A stretch of 64,000 nt of DNA, from contig KN834774.1 of NCBI GenBank assembly GCA_000827265.1, positions 4,390-68,389 of the forward strand, in the 5' to 3' direction. The DNA comes from Collybiopsis luxurians FD-317 M1. Lineage: Eukaryota; Basidiomycota; Agaricomycetes; Agaricales; Omphalotaceae. Under the pieces are notes generated by a model. It was not told where the DNA came from, did no database searches, and saw only the letters and a program-made list of their open reading frames with translations. Positions 34,267 through 45,029 of the stretch are shown here, one piece after another. Within the stretch, counting starts at the first letter, position 1, and every line of letters begins with the position of its first letter. Position numbers and translations under genes: made by a program.

Positions 34267-35195
34267 TCATCTTATCAAAGCATCTGGTTTTGCTCCCAAA
34301 GTTCCTGGTCTATAGTTGATTTGGAAGTCAAAATCTGATAATGCCTCTGACCACCTTGCCTGTCTCGCTGACAGCTGTTTGGTAGTTGTAAACCACTGCA
34401 GGTTATTGTGATCAGAATAGACTTGGATTTGGAATCTCGAACTGTCACAATAGGCTCTCCAAACTTTAAAACATTCCATGGTAGCCAGTAGTTCTTTGTC
34501 GTAAATATTGTAATTTATTTCTGCTGGTATCATGGATCAAGTATGAAAGGCAATCGGATGTATTTCTCCAGTTTTCAGATCCAGCTGAGACAATATTCCT
34601 GCTATTGCCCAATCCGACGTGTCACATTCCAGAATAATTGGAAGTTCTGGGTCGAAATGTTGTAGCACTGGGGCATGTGTAAAGGCATTTTTTAATAAAT
34701 TGAAACACCTTTGACACGACTCGTCCCAATGCCAAATGGCATCCTTTTGCAGTAGTGACATTAGGGCTTTCATTATGCCACTATAATTGTCAATAAATCT
34801 GCGATAGAAATTTGCAAAACCCAAGAATGACTGCAGTTCTTTTATATTCTGTAGAACTGGCCAAGATGTTATGGCTTTGACTTTGGACTGATCCATCGAC
34901 ACCCTTTGGGATTTATTATTACCCCCAAATATTCAACTGTGTCAGTATCGAAACTGCATTTTTCTGGTTTCACGTGTAGGTGGTTGTCTCGTAGCCTTTG
35001 TAATACCTTTCGGACTTGTTCCTTGTGGGTTTTTTTGTCATCCGAATAAATGAGAATGTCATCCAAGTAAATAACCACACATACATCCAGTAAATCATGG
35101 AAAATGTTGTTCATAAAAAATTGGAAAGCCGAAGGGGCATTTGTTAACCTGAAAGGCATGACCAACATTTTGTAGGATCTCCCCTTCTGTCTCAA
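34267..35195 (-). pseudogene. element A RT C-terminal part and RNase H
   Basis: RT motif B (MPFRLTNAPSAF), motif C YLDD (about 35,056-35,070), the primer grip region and the thumb (FLGFANFYRRF) are readable. RNase H follows with [18 protein letters not shown] and [14 protein letters not shown] near 34,535 replaces Trp and a frame break lies near 34,900. RT fingers and motif A are absent. At about 35,180 the sequence jumps to the pre-RT linker, a deletion of about 0.5 kb against element B. Confidence 0.85.
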
Positions 35196-36027
35196 TTTTT
35201 AAATTGTACAGATGGTGTGGAGGTAAGACCTTTGCCTCTCCTGGGGAGAACACATCCAAGAAGTCTTGATACTTCTCAGGAACATGTTTGAGTATCTCTT
35301 CTTTGTCTTTTCAAGATTCTCCAGTCTTGGCTTCTGTCGTAAGTTTTTCTGTAGCTTCCCTATTTCCTCGAATCAACTTGTGCGTTGCAGATTTTTCCGT
35401 ATTAGTGGTATCATCATTATTCACTTGATTCGAGACTGTGGTGATATGCAGGAAATAGGCAGGCATCCTGTCTCATATTATAGTGTCCATTGCAGCTGCA
35501 CTGATGAGACTTACTGCCTTGCCTGGGAGGTTTGGACCCAATCTCCTTTTGACCTTTTCAGGTTTTCCTATCTTCATCCCTCGTTTCGTATGTTTTCTCT
35601 GTTGCTGGAGTGCAGAGGTTTTTGAGATATTTAATACCCTTGTTGACAGGCCTTGTGGAATAGAATCCTGATGCAATTTTCCAACTCATTTATATATCCA
35701 CCTCTGTTTCTGCTTGTATGCTGGCAGTTTTGAACTTCTTTTGTCAATCCTTTCTGCCCAAGCTTTCAATGCTTTCTCGGAGTAACCATTTCCATTTTCC
35801 CCTATATTGTATTTATTTTTCCATTTTTCAAGATCCTTGTCGTAATCATTAGCCCAATTCGTATAAAGCAACCATTCATTGAATTCCAAAACCAATGAGT
35901 CTCCATCCACATTTTCTTGTTTGTTATAGGCTGATTCATGTTTCAAGTCAGGGACTGATGGATCCTGCTTCTCTCTAGTATTCAAGTTCCATGTACTGGT
36001 GAACGAATCAACTAGTGAAGCTGAAAT
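35196..36027 (-). pseudogene. element A protease-RT linker
   Basis: Charged sequence between protease and RT (frames 35985-35686 and 35676-35473), ending in a YQDFLDVF segment that normally leads into RT. It contains Lys/Glu-rich helices and no catalytic motif. The RT deletion starts at its end. Confidence 0.6.
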
Positions 36028-36417
36028 TCATTCTCTTCCTTGGAATGTCAAAGTCAAATCCTTCCAATTTATCTCAGGATTGAATTCTTTGAGCCATGGT
36101 AAACCTAACATGATAGGAGCTGTTGGGTGTAGTTGGGTTATGAGGAATTTGACTGTTTGAATTGAACCATCAGCAAAGCTGATAGTATTTTTAAAAATTT
36201 TTGTTATATCTCCTGCTGAAGTTGGCTGTCCATTGAATAATTCAAGTGGAATTGGAGTATCTAGATCAGAGATATTTTTTGGGAATTTTTCCGCAAGGTT
36301 TTTATTGATAAAAGAACAAGTTGCACCTGAATCAATAAGAGTATTATAGCTTAGATTTTTGGAATCGGAGAAGGGGAAACATGTCGAGATGAGAAATGAG
36401 TTGTTAGAGCGAGACAA
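36028..36417 (-). pseudogene. element A retropepsin
   Basis: An aspartic protease domain of 129 codons with intact catalytic DSGA (LIDSGATCSFI), the flap segment, and IMLGLPWLKEFNPEINW as second hallmark. It would cleave Gag-Pol. Its frame differs from gag and agrees with the downstream pol domains, so gag and pol were in different frames or separated by a decayed junction at about 36,420-36,500. Confidence 0.85.
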
Positions 36418-36497
36418 GAGATGAGCTGGGGATGTTTTTTCTATTACTGCCCCACAACAGACCGCTTGAGCAGGGTTTTTTGGATTCCAGGCTGCTC

Positions 36498-39400
36498 TCA
36501 GTGTGTCTCTAGAATCCCCTCTGCTTTTCCCAAGTCATTTTCTATCTCGACATTCCAAATCTTGTCGTTAGATGGGTCCCCTTCTAGAGTGAAGGTTGCA
36601 GCCCTCAACTGGTCACCTCGTTGATTATTTATACTCGAAGTTCCATTTTTTGGAGGGTCCCAATTCTCCCGATTCTTGCAATCTTTGCCAATATGGTCTG
36701 ATCCGCCACAATTATAACAGAGTCCCAGTTTACGACATCGACGGAACTCTTTGACTTGCTCAGGGGTCTGGGCAGCTTGAATTGCCTGTAGGAATTCTTT
36801 GTCTCCTGGGTTTTTCAAGACTCCATTGTTTCCTCCCTGATTTTCTAAGCCTTCTCCACTATTTCCATTCTGACTCGAGGCGCTTGCAAAGTCTTCAGAT
36901 TGTCCATATACTGTACCACTAATATTGTCCAAATTTACATTACTATCCCAAGCTGCAGCTCCCCTTTGTCAATTGTTCCAATTACCTTGATTCCTACCTT
37001 GTTGACCCCCTGCTTGCTGGGGGTTATTATTATTGGATCCTTGTAGCAGGTTAGAGTTTTGAGGATTCAATGGGGCCATAGGATTATACATCCCAAAACC
37101 AGAATTTCCTCCATGAGAATGAGCTGCATTGGTTGCACGAATCGAATTGTCCAACTCCTGGAATCGCTGTACCCATTGTGGATAATTCTGAGGGGGATGA
37201 GTTTGAGCCGCTACTGTAACATCGAGACTCCTTGTTACTGCCCCTCGGAGCATTGCTACTAATGCCATGTTGTTGTATCCCGTCTTGAATGCATACTCCT
37301 GGAATTGAATAATAAATGTTGCAAATGATTTGTTGTCCATCTGCTTGATCCAGGCCAGTTTCACCTGTGTGTCTCATGCAGGATCGAATAATCTGAAATA
37401 TGACGTGAATTCTGCAACAAAATCAATCCAAGTATGGAGAGCAGGGACAGGAATCCCAGCCTCTTCCTGTTTCAGCAAATTATTGTAGTGAGTAGCTGCT
37501 GCCCCTGTCAGATACGAGACAGCAAAACCAATTTTATCTGAGTCATTCTCATAGATAGTAGGTTTGGCCATGAAAGTGCGGCGGACTTGCAAGAGGAAAG
37601 GTTCCCATTTCCACCTATCAGAACCATTGAAAGGGTCAGGTTTTTTGACATCAAGTTTTGCTTCCTTATTTAATTGATCTTTTTGCTGATCGAATTCTGG
37701 AATCTGACTCACATCTCGTCCTGCAGGACCTGGTTCTCCTCTCTCACCTCTGGGGCCTCATACAGCTACCCATCCACTTGCTGGGTGCCAATATGCATCG
37801 TGATTCGAACCCCAGTCATCAGGATTGTTGGGTGGTCCCCCTGGGCTACCTGGTCCTCCTGGTTCCCCCAGTCCCCCTGGTCCACCACCTCCAGATCCCC
37901 CTCTAAAACTGCCATTTCTACTACCTCTTTCTCTTTCCAAATTTCCATCACTAATTCCTCCTGTCTGCATGACTCCTCCATATGGAGGTCCTCCTGGAGC
38001 TCCTGCTACTCCCTATCCTCTGTAGGTACTGGCACAATTCGAGTAGTCATATGTCAGCTCTGCTACATAGGGTCTATATTCTTGAGTCCCCGATCTCCAA
38101 TATTGTTCATCTGGAACTCTCACAGATTCCTGATGTGTTGAGACAATAGGGTGATAATCATTCATTACTCATCCAGGTGTTCTATGTGGAATTGCAGGTA
38201 TTGAGTCAAAATTTCTGCCAGTTGGATGGACATATTGCCTAGGAGCAGCTGTAAATACAGGTGGAGTGAATCCTGCAGCCTGAGGAGCAGTTTCCACAAC
38301 TACTGGTGGTGGGACATGCACTGTCTGTTAAACTGCAGGCTGTTGAGGGTGGTTCTTGGTGGTTGGGAAGTCTGGCAACTCGATTCCCTAGCAAAAGGAT
38401 TAACCACTTTCCCTATACCCTTTACATTTCATAGGGGGGTGAATTCCTTTTTCTTTAGTGGGGGCATTGGGTGATGAGTCTCGAGAGCTGAAGGGCAAAG
38501 CTGGTCTTCAGAAAATGAGAGATCCCAGTCATCTCAACTTCTCACAAAGTTAAATCCTTCATTCTCAAATTTGTTCCTTTCCCCTGAGGGTGGGGCATAT
38601 GCCATATTCCACCATTTTACCTGACCTGGTCTCAATGTCTCCCATTGGTTTTGCTGTTCACTGACTCAGGCTGTGTTTCCAGGATCTGAATATCGAGACG
38701 AGAAAGGAATTCCAGGTCCAGTGGTATTTGGGGAATTCACCAAACCCCTTGCATTCCAACCCAGTCCTTCCAACTGATTATTCTCATGGAAAGCTTTGGG
38801 TGTTTCTCTTCTATGATATGTTGGACTGTCAGTCCTGAATCCCAAATGATTCGGCCATAATGAGCATCCCAAATCGGGCTCTGTCACCATTTGTTCAGGA
38901 TATTGACCCACAGGGTGAGATTCATTAGCAAAACAAGTCATTGATACAGCATACTTGTCTTGGGCAGCCCATCTTTCCAATTGTAGAGCTGCATCGAGAG
39001 GAATCTCACCTCCAATATGTACTTTTGAGCTTCCAGCTTGCAAATGTTCTGCTCTGGGAGACAAAATCTCCTGCTTGGTTTGGGTTTCAAGACTCATATG
39101 AGGATCCCCTGTGGTCATAGCAGCTTCTGGTTCATCTGTCACTGATTCCATCTGGGCTCTTATTACCCATGAGCCTCCCACATCTCCATGGATTCTCTCC
39201 TTGTACTGCTTCGCTAGGCGAATATCCTTGTCTCGAGGATTTATTGCACCCATCAGCGTGTCACTGGCATTTTGCAATGCCAAACATCTCACAGTTCTTT
39301 CTGAAAAGAATTCATTCTCCTCCTTTTGAGACTTTCCTGAGGAGGGTTTGAGTTCCCAAACCCCATCGGCTGTCCTCACCTGGTGTTCACCCCTTTCTTT

Positions 39401-40975
39401 GGGTACTATTAGCAGCCTGCGGTCCAGATCAGTGGGTGGAAGTCATCTCGACTCTTCCAGATCCTCATAACTTGGAGTAGTAGTATTTCCCATAGATCTA
39501 CAATACTCCTTTGCCACCTGAGCTATTTTCTGCTGGTCCTGAAATTGACTGGTATAACTGTAACCCCCAATAAGGTTGTCTGCTCTCGCGGACTGTCCTT
39601 GTTCCACTTTATCTAGTAATGATAACGTAGGGGAGTTTAGCATTCTCCTCTTTTCATTATCCACTATTGTATTGAGTGGAAAATTGATTTGAGATTTTCA
39701 TATTGACTCGAGACACCTCATGGTGGCCTCATTCACCATTTCCATTCGTTCGGGATCCATAATCAGCTGTGATAGCCATAGGGCTCCTTCGTATACTTCT
39801 TTCAACTGGAATATTTCATTATTTATTCCATTAGGTAGCTGGGAAGGTCATTGCATTAAATGTTTCCAAAAATAGGCAGCTAGTACCCAGAAATTGTCCT
39901 TCATTTCTGGGTCTCGACTGTTAATAATTCAAATATAGTGTTGCATTGCCTTTATTAATTTGAAATGTGTGCATTGATTGATTTGAAGTAGATCAACCAA
40001 TTGATGTGTTAATTCTGTCGACAGTACAACATGAACATTCAGGTAGGGAGGAGACATTAAGGAACTCTTGTGGTTCCAACTCTGTGTCTCCTTCACGAAT
40101 TCTTCTGTCATTGGAGGAGCAGGTAATGGACTGCTTTGCTCCAGTGACAAGACAGTTCTTCTACTTATATCGGGGATTGGACTCAACAATCCCTGAGCCT
40201 GTATTGCATCGCTCTCTACTATCGGAGTAGACTGTTTTAAATTGAACAGAGACTGTGGGCCCCTTAATGATAGTGGACCCAATGGGTATAACCCCTGACT
40301 CATCTCTTGTTCTGATTGTTGCAATGCAAATTTAGATTCTTCTTCTCTTGGTGTGAGAGGAAGTGGACATCTGATATGTTCTAATGGGGAGATGACCTCG
40401 TGTCTCGCTCCTATAGATGTATATTGTGTCATTGGAGATATGCCAATATCTTCATAATAATCCTCATTCTCAGGATGAGTTGGTGTGTGGAAGGGGTGTG
40501 TTGAGCTGACTCCCACACTAAAGCCTCAAGGATCTTCCAGGGAACAAGTTAATTCCAATAAATGAATTGTTTCTTGTTCCCTTCCTTTCTCAGGTGTTAT
40601 TGGGGCACTTTGTGTTGGCCTCATGGCTAGCCTCAAGTCAGCTCTAGCTGCCATATGATATGGCTGACCTCGCTGGGAGCGACTTGAAACATATGGTGTC
40701 AAGACCAGGTGTCCCAGAACATGAGGAGACCTGTGTTCGACAGGATTTTCCAGGTCAAACAGGTCTCTATCATTATGTTCCAAAATTTCCCCCATTCTTG
40801 AGGGTATGGCACCTCTCACAGGTGCTGATGAAACTGAGCGGTCATCCAGTGTAGGAGCTCCACATCGCTCCTCTCTTCTCTGGAACCTTGTAGCTCTCGC
40901 AGCCCTTTGGCATTCTTGTTCTTGACACTGTCTTTCTTGTTCACTTACAAAACATTTTGCAGGTTCCCCAGACAT
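36498..40975 (-). pseudogene. gag: element A Gag, about 1,490 codons
   Basis: ATG 40975 lies 15 nt after the primer site. Frames from 40975, 40516, 39664 and 39379 share one phase. Those from 37970, 37712, 37364 and 36932 share the next, shifted by an 11-bp loss near 38,350 (compare 21,490). The parts are a Gln/Glu/Arg-rich N-terminus, a long Ser/Pro region, a collagen-like Gly/Pro run (about 37,830-38,000), a capsid-like domain (37712-37100) and a zinc knuckle C-x2-C-x4-H-x4-C (CYNCGGSDHIGKDC, about 36,690-36,735). Usual Ty3/Gypsy Gag is a few hundred residues, so this is unusually long. Several TGA or TAA stops break it. Confidence 0.8.
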
Positions 40976-40990
40976 CTCGGTGATGGAGAG

Positions 40991-41002
40991 AATGCTGTTA
41001 TT
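40991..41002 (-). promoter_or_regulatory. primer-binding site of element A, self-priming type
   Basis: Sense AATAACAGCATT lies one base after the 5' LTR. It is an exact 12-nt reverse complement of 41479-41490 within the LTR, the predicted start of the RNA. The gag ATG follows 15 nt later. Confidence 0.7.
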
Positions 41003-41478
41003 TTGTTAGGATCTTTACTACCTTTGTTGTTAGAAGCTTGTAGCAGGTTCAATGAATAGAAAGTATTTTATTACACCACAGCCGAGACAGAATACGCAAT
41101 GGCGAGTCGCTACATACAACAGGTGAATGAGTCCTGTACGGTTTTGGTATTGGACATGGAGGAATGATCCTCAAGTGTCGAATAATAAATCTAGTAGCTC
41201 GGTGCAACTAGAAATAGAATATCAAAAGAACTCATTAAGACGGTATTAACGAGGGTTGACTCAGGAGGTTTGTGACTCAGTGTCTGTTTACCCTACAAGA
41301 CAGAATATTCGAAAGGCTACGGCAGTCAAATAATCTTGTTGATCAGTTCAACAAGTGAGAGGTAGATATGCCAGTGACTTGGTGTCAATGGGGTTTGCTC
41401 GACTCAGTGTTAAGCAGAATAATATTAAAGACTAGTGAACAAGAGAACAGAAACAACACAGGTCAAGATAGTTCAGGT

Positions 41479-41490
41479 AATAACAGCATT
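41479..41490 (-). promoter_or_regulatory. predicted RNA start segment complementary to primer site
   Basis: In sense orientation AATGCTGTTATT begins 33 bases from the first T of the TATA box, where transcription is expected to start. It pairs perfectly with the primer site at 40991-41002. Confidence 0.6.
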
Positions 41491-41514
41491 ATCATGAGAG
41501 ATGTAGGTACAAGG

Positions 41515-41522
41515 CTTTTATA
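41515..41522 (-). promoter_or_regulatory. TATA box of element A 5' LTR
   Basis: TATAAAAG in sense orientation, in the 5' LTR. It is conserved in all four LTR copies of the family in this window. Confidence 0.75.
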
Positions 41523-41698
41523 CTCTGCGGGAAGACATGTGGTCTTGTGAATAGAAGTTTGGAATGAGCAACTGGTTAGTTCGCCTCGCAAAATGCATGT
41601 CAGATTTGGAGAGCCGAATTGATTGGTAAGACTATTATTGAGTCATGTGCTGAGTGTAGTGGTTGGAAAGAGTGGAAAAAATAGCGTAGGGCATAACA

Positions 41699-41703
41699 TG
41701 TCT
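41699..41703. other. target-site duplication TGTCT (right)
   Basis: Identical to 28349-28353. It shows that element A landed in element E. Confidence 0.95.
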
Positions 41704-44210
41704 TCAAAGCTTGAGCATGCATCCTTTGTGTATACCAAAGCCCTGCTCACTCAGGATCTGCTCCCAAAAAGCACATGAAATTCTGATAATGAGGCATTTG
41801 AGTTAGTGGACTGAGAATTTTGGTGAGAGAAAGGTGAGATACCAGGTTGAGTTGCAGTTCTGGTCTAATTTGTTGTTCCAATGGTACAGCATTGTATACA
41901 ATTTCTCTAACTTGGGTAGAGGTGTGGATGAACTGTTTGATAGCATAAGCAAGTGGAATGATTTGTTCAGAAAATATTGGGATCAATTTGTAGGTTTGGA
42001 ACATTCAAGGAGGAAAAGCAGGGTCAAAAGTCAGAGTAGCAAGATATTGCCAAGCACATTTAGTAGCTGAGAGGAGTTGGAAAACATAGTGGAATTGCAA
42101 AACATGATTGGTAGACCACTCCCAATAGCTGTATTGGCTGGCTGGTAGACTGATGGGGATGAGTTCAGTGTTAAAAAGGTTGTTCTTGGAAAGACCATTG
42201 TCGGATGTCAAGTTGGTAGTAGAAGAAGTGGTAGAAGTCAAAGTAACGGACATGGGCAGTGGAGACAAATCTGATGTGGGCACAGCATGCCACTCAGAGA
42301 AATGGGCATTAGTGTGGTTACTCGCAACCTCACTGAGCATCTGTAGGTTGACATTGGAGGGCTTAGGAGAGCACCTCAACAACATTTTCCTAGGATCAAA
42401 GGCTCTGGACATGGTAGGAATGGTCGTAGTTGTGCTTTTACTTGCAAAAAGGACCTGGGGTGTTGGCATTTGAAAATGTTTCCCCAACTTGTGCTCTCTG
42501 TTATGTTTTTCAGGATGTTCTGGCATAGGGGAATGGAGAACTCATTTGCCGCTCGATTTGATGCTGATGCTAGAGTCACACTGAACATTGTTGTCTATAG
42601 GGCTAACATTGGGGTTAAAAAGAGCAGAAGAGGCTATGGAGGAAAATGAGTAGGATGAGGTGGAGGAAATGGTCTGGAGAGAGGGTAAGGACAACAGTGT
42701 GGGGGACCTAGATTCCTTTGTTGTTTGTCAACACCATTTTTTGCTGTATGAAAAGTGAGATGTGGGTTCTGCTGTTCACTAGTGAAATGCTTACCCTTTG
42801 CAGCTTCACTATTTCCCCATTTGACACTCTCATTATTGGAGGTTACTGAAAAGAGTTGATCTTGCTTGTCATTGTCATTTAGAGAAGGAGGAGTTATTTT
42901 GAATTTAATATTATGGTTTTGTTTAGGAAAAACATCATCTTCATCAGTAACTAAATCATAATTGCCATCAGCAGATGAATCGATGTCCATGGGAATGAGC
43001 TCAACCTGTTCATTTTTGTTTTCACTGTTTTCATCTTCCTGCTCCTTCCCTTTGTTCATATCAGCAATTTCACATAGTTGTTCATCGTTGGATCATTGTA
43101 GGAGAATATTAGTGTATAGTTGAGCTTCCTCCACCTCAGTCCAAACATGAGGTGGAGGAATGGCAAGGTGAATGTGACCACAGCTGCAGCTGGGAGTGGT
43201 GGTAGAAGGAGAAGACAAGCATGGGAGAATATCCTGTGAAACTTCACAGTTGCAGGACTCACACATCTCTCCAGCACTAATGCCCTTTTTTTTTCTCACA
43301 AATTCTCTTTCTTTGCCTTTACCCTCACTCTCATTGTCTCGAGCCTGCCACTTCTTTGTCATTCTACTTATTTCAGCTATTGATATCCAAATAGGAGGCT
43401 GTGGTGGCACACTGGGCATCTTGTCTGGCAAACTCAAGTTGCAAAGGGAGGACAAGATCTCATTTTGAAAAGAAGATGGGGACAGTGTCAGTACTTGTAG
43501 AGGTGGAGTACAAAAATATACAGGATTATCAGGGACAAATGTGCATTTTAAATGGCCGGTATGTAAATTGAGTTTTTGCATTGTCGGATTTGATAGAACA
43601 ACTGTAGTGTCGAGGAGAATAAAATTTTGAGTCATGTCCTCACTACCAGGGTGTCTCATAGCCTGGGACTGGAATGTCCACAGCGCAATAATAGTGGCAA
43701 GTTGGTAAGCACTCCCCAGATCTTCATCCTCTTTCCTTCTCAGCTGGGCACACAAGTTTTTGATTTGGTTCAAGACCTTTGCTTCATCTGCCAGTGATGC
43801 AGGAAAATCTGGAATGCCTGCAAAGGCCTGCACTCCCCTTCCTTGAGGCATCATATCAACTATTGCTCTAGACAATTCAGTAAGTGTTCGATCTAGTTTT
43901 TCCAAGTCAATTTTGTACTTACTCTTGGATGAGTCATCTATAGGACTTGAAGGTAATATCAGAGGTGGTGATAGGGATAAGGTTCGAGGGTTAGGGTACA
44001 GAATAGAGTAAGAGGATGGGACTTTGGTTTGCAGGGCAGTTAGAATGTATGGGTGTTTGCAATTTTGGTTAAAGGGAGATTGGGGTGGTGTAGACAAGTC
44101 TTGAATCTCATATTTATCTTTTTTGTTCTGCCGTTCTCGGCATTCAATTTGGTTGCACATCCAATCTAACAAATATAGTATGATTAAGAGAAAAAGGTGC
44201 ATTCCCAGTT
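41704..44210 (-). pseudogene. element E protease-RT linker, proximal part
   Basis: The frame is continuous with the protease down to 43093 and then reads on in several frames to 41,704. A hydrophobic segment (LFLLIILYLLDWMC, about 44,160-44,205) could span a membrane. After it come Pro/Ser-rich stretches, a globular part (IKNLCAQLRRKEDEDLGSAY), a Cys/Ser-rich end (CSCGHIHLAIPPPH) and an acidic segment (42634-43059). Its role is unknown. The size and position argue that it belongs to the polyprotein and is not an unrelated insertion, because the frame is unbroken from the protease for about 610 codons. Confidence 0.6.
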
Positions 44211-44990
44211 CACATAACAAATTGTTTATTTGCTGACCATAGTCAGATTCAGCACTATTTCCTCCTTCCTCTGCCTCTGTTGGCTCATCAATCTTGGATC
44301 TGAAATTTTCTTTCAACTCCTGGTCCCTTGAAATTTTCTTTTGCTCCTGACTTGTACCATTCCTTATAAACTTCATATATACTTTTTCATATTCTTCATC
44401 AAATAATGCTGACAGCTGGGCTTGAGTCAAGAACAGAGATGTGTCATATGTATCTACTTTGTAGTTATCAGTTAATTCCAACTTCTTACTTGTTTGTTCC
44501 TCCTCGGAATCCATTTGTTTGTGTTTTGTGTGATAGCTGACCAGCATTGGAAGCTTTTCCCCAGTTAGTTTCTCATACACTTGCTCTGCTGTGAGGAAAT
44601 TGGCTGGGCTGATCAACTTTTTGTATACCTCATTCCATCCCTCATCTTTAAATACTAGATATGTACCTTTTTTGCACTCATCAATAGAGATTTTGTTTTG
44701 CCTCTGCCATGGACAGCCTAATAGCATGTCAAAATTTCCTCTTTGACCAACATAAAAATCTCCAATCAGCTGAACTTTGCCAAAGGTGGTTGTAACACCT
44801 TCAACAATACCAGATAACCTACTCTCACCACCATTGGCATTGCTCATGTTGGTATAATATAATTTGTTAACTGGTTCAGCCAGCTTTTCAGCTATACAGT
44901 GTGACATGATGTTGAGTTCTGAACCCATATCTAGAATTCCTTCAATTTTTGTACTGTTACTAGTTAGTTGGAGTCAAATTAAATGTCCTT
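44211..44990 (-). pseudogene. element E retropepsin
   Basis: The catalytic motif reads DMGS (about 44,920-44,931) where DTGS is expected. The Thr to Met change (ACG to ATG) removes a conserved active-site residue and is again a CpG transition. The rest is typical: NANGGESRLSGIVEGV, FDMLLGCPWQRQNKISIDE and GTYLVFKDEGW. The frame runs straight into the long linker. Confidence 0.8.
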
Positions 44991-45029
44991 GACTGGCTTT
45001 GTGTGCTGATATAGTATTCAGTGCTTGGG

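Larger units (their letters stand above)
28354..41698 (-). mobile_element. element A: 13,345-bp chromovirus with two antisense genes
   Basis: Both 695-bp LTRs are present and flanked by TGTCT, so the copy is complete at its ends. Sense order on the minus strand is 5' LTR (41698-41004), primer site, long Gag, protease, RT, RNase H, integrase, chromodomain (ending 32629), a polypurine run, the antisense gene block (32422-29246 on the plus strand), the terminal polypurine run and the 3' LTR (29048-28354). About 0.5 kb of RT is deleted at about 35,180. It is inserted in the linker of element E. Confidence 0.95.
41004..41698 (-). repeat. 5' LTR of element A, 695 bp
   Basis: TGTTAGGATC to GCATAACA on the plus strand, the same length as 28354-29048. 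The right flank TGTCT (41699-41703) completes the target duplication. Confidence 0.97.

Noticed and set aside
37658..38474. Plus-strand Pro/Ser-rich frames over 37.7-38.5 kb (also 20.9-21.6 kb)
   Set aside because: They are complements of the Gly/Pro-rich gag region. The minus-strand frame carries the family similarity.
32941..41698. An endogenous retrovirus with an envelope gene
   Set aside because: No signal peptide, membrane anchor or glycoprotein-like frame follows pol. The extra genes are antisense and coiled-coil, so element A is a retrotransposon of the chromovirus type.
42153..42473. A plus-strand 106-codon Val/Leu-rich frame
   Set aside because: It lies in the decayed linker of element E, has no independent support and is absent as a frame on the other side of the insertion.
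43093..44928. A 611-codon open frame as a novel stand-alone protein
   Set aside because: Its start is the Met inside the DMGS protease motif, and the frame is the protease and linker of element E. It is not an independent gene.
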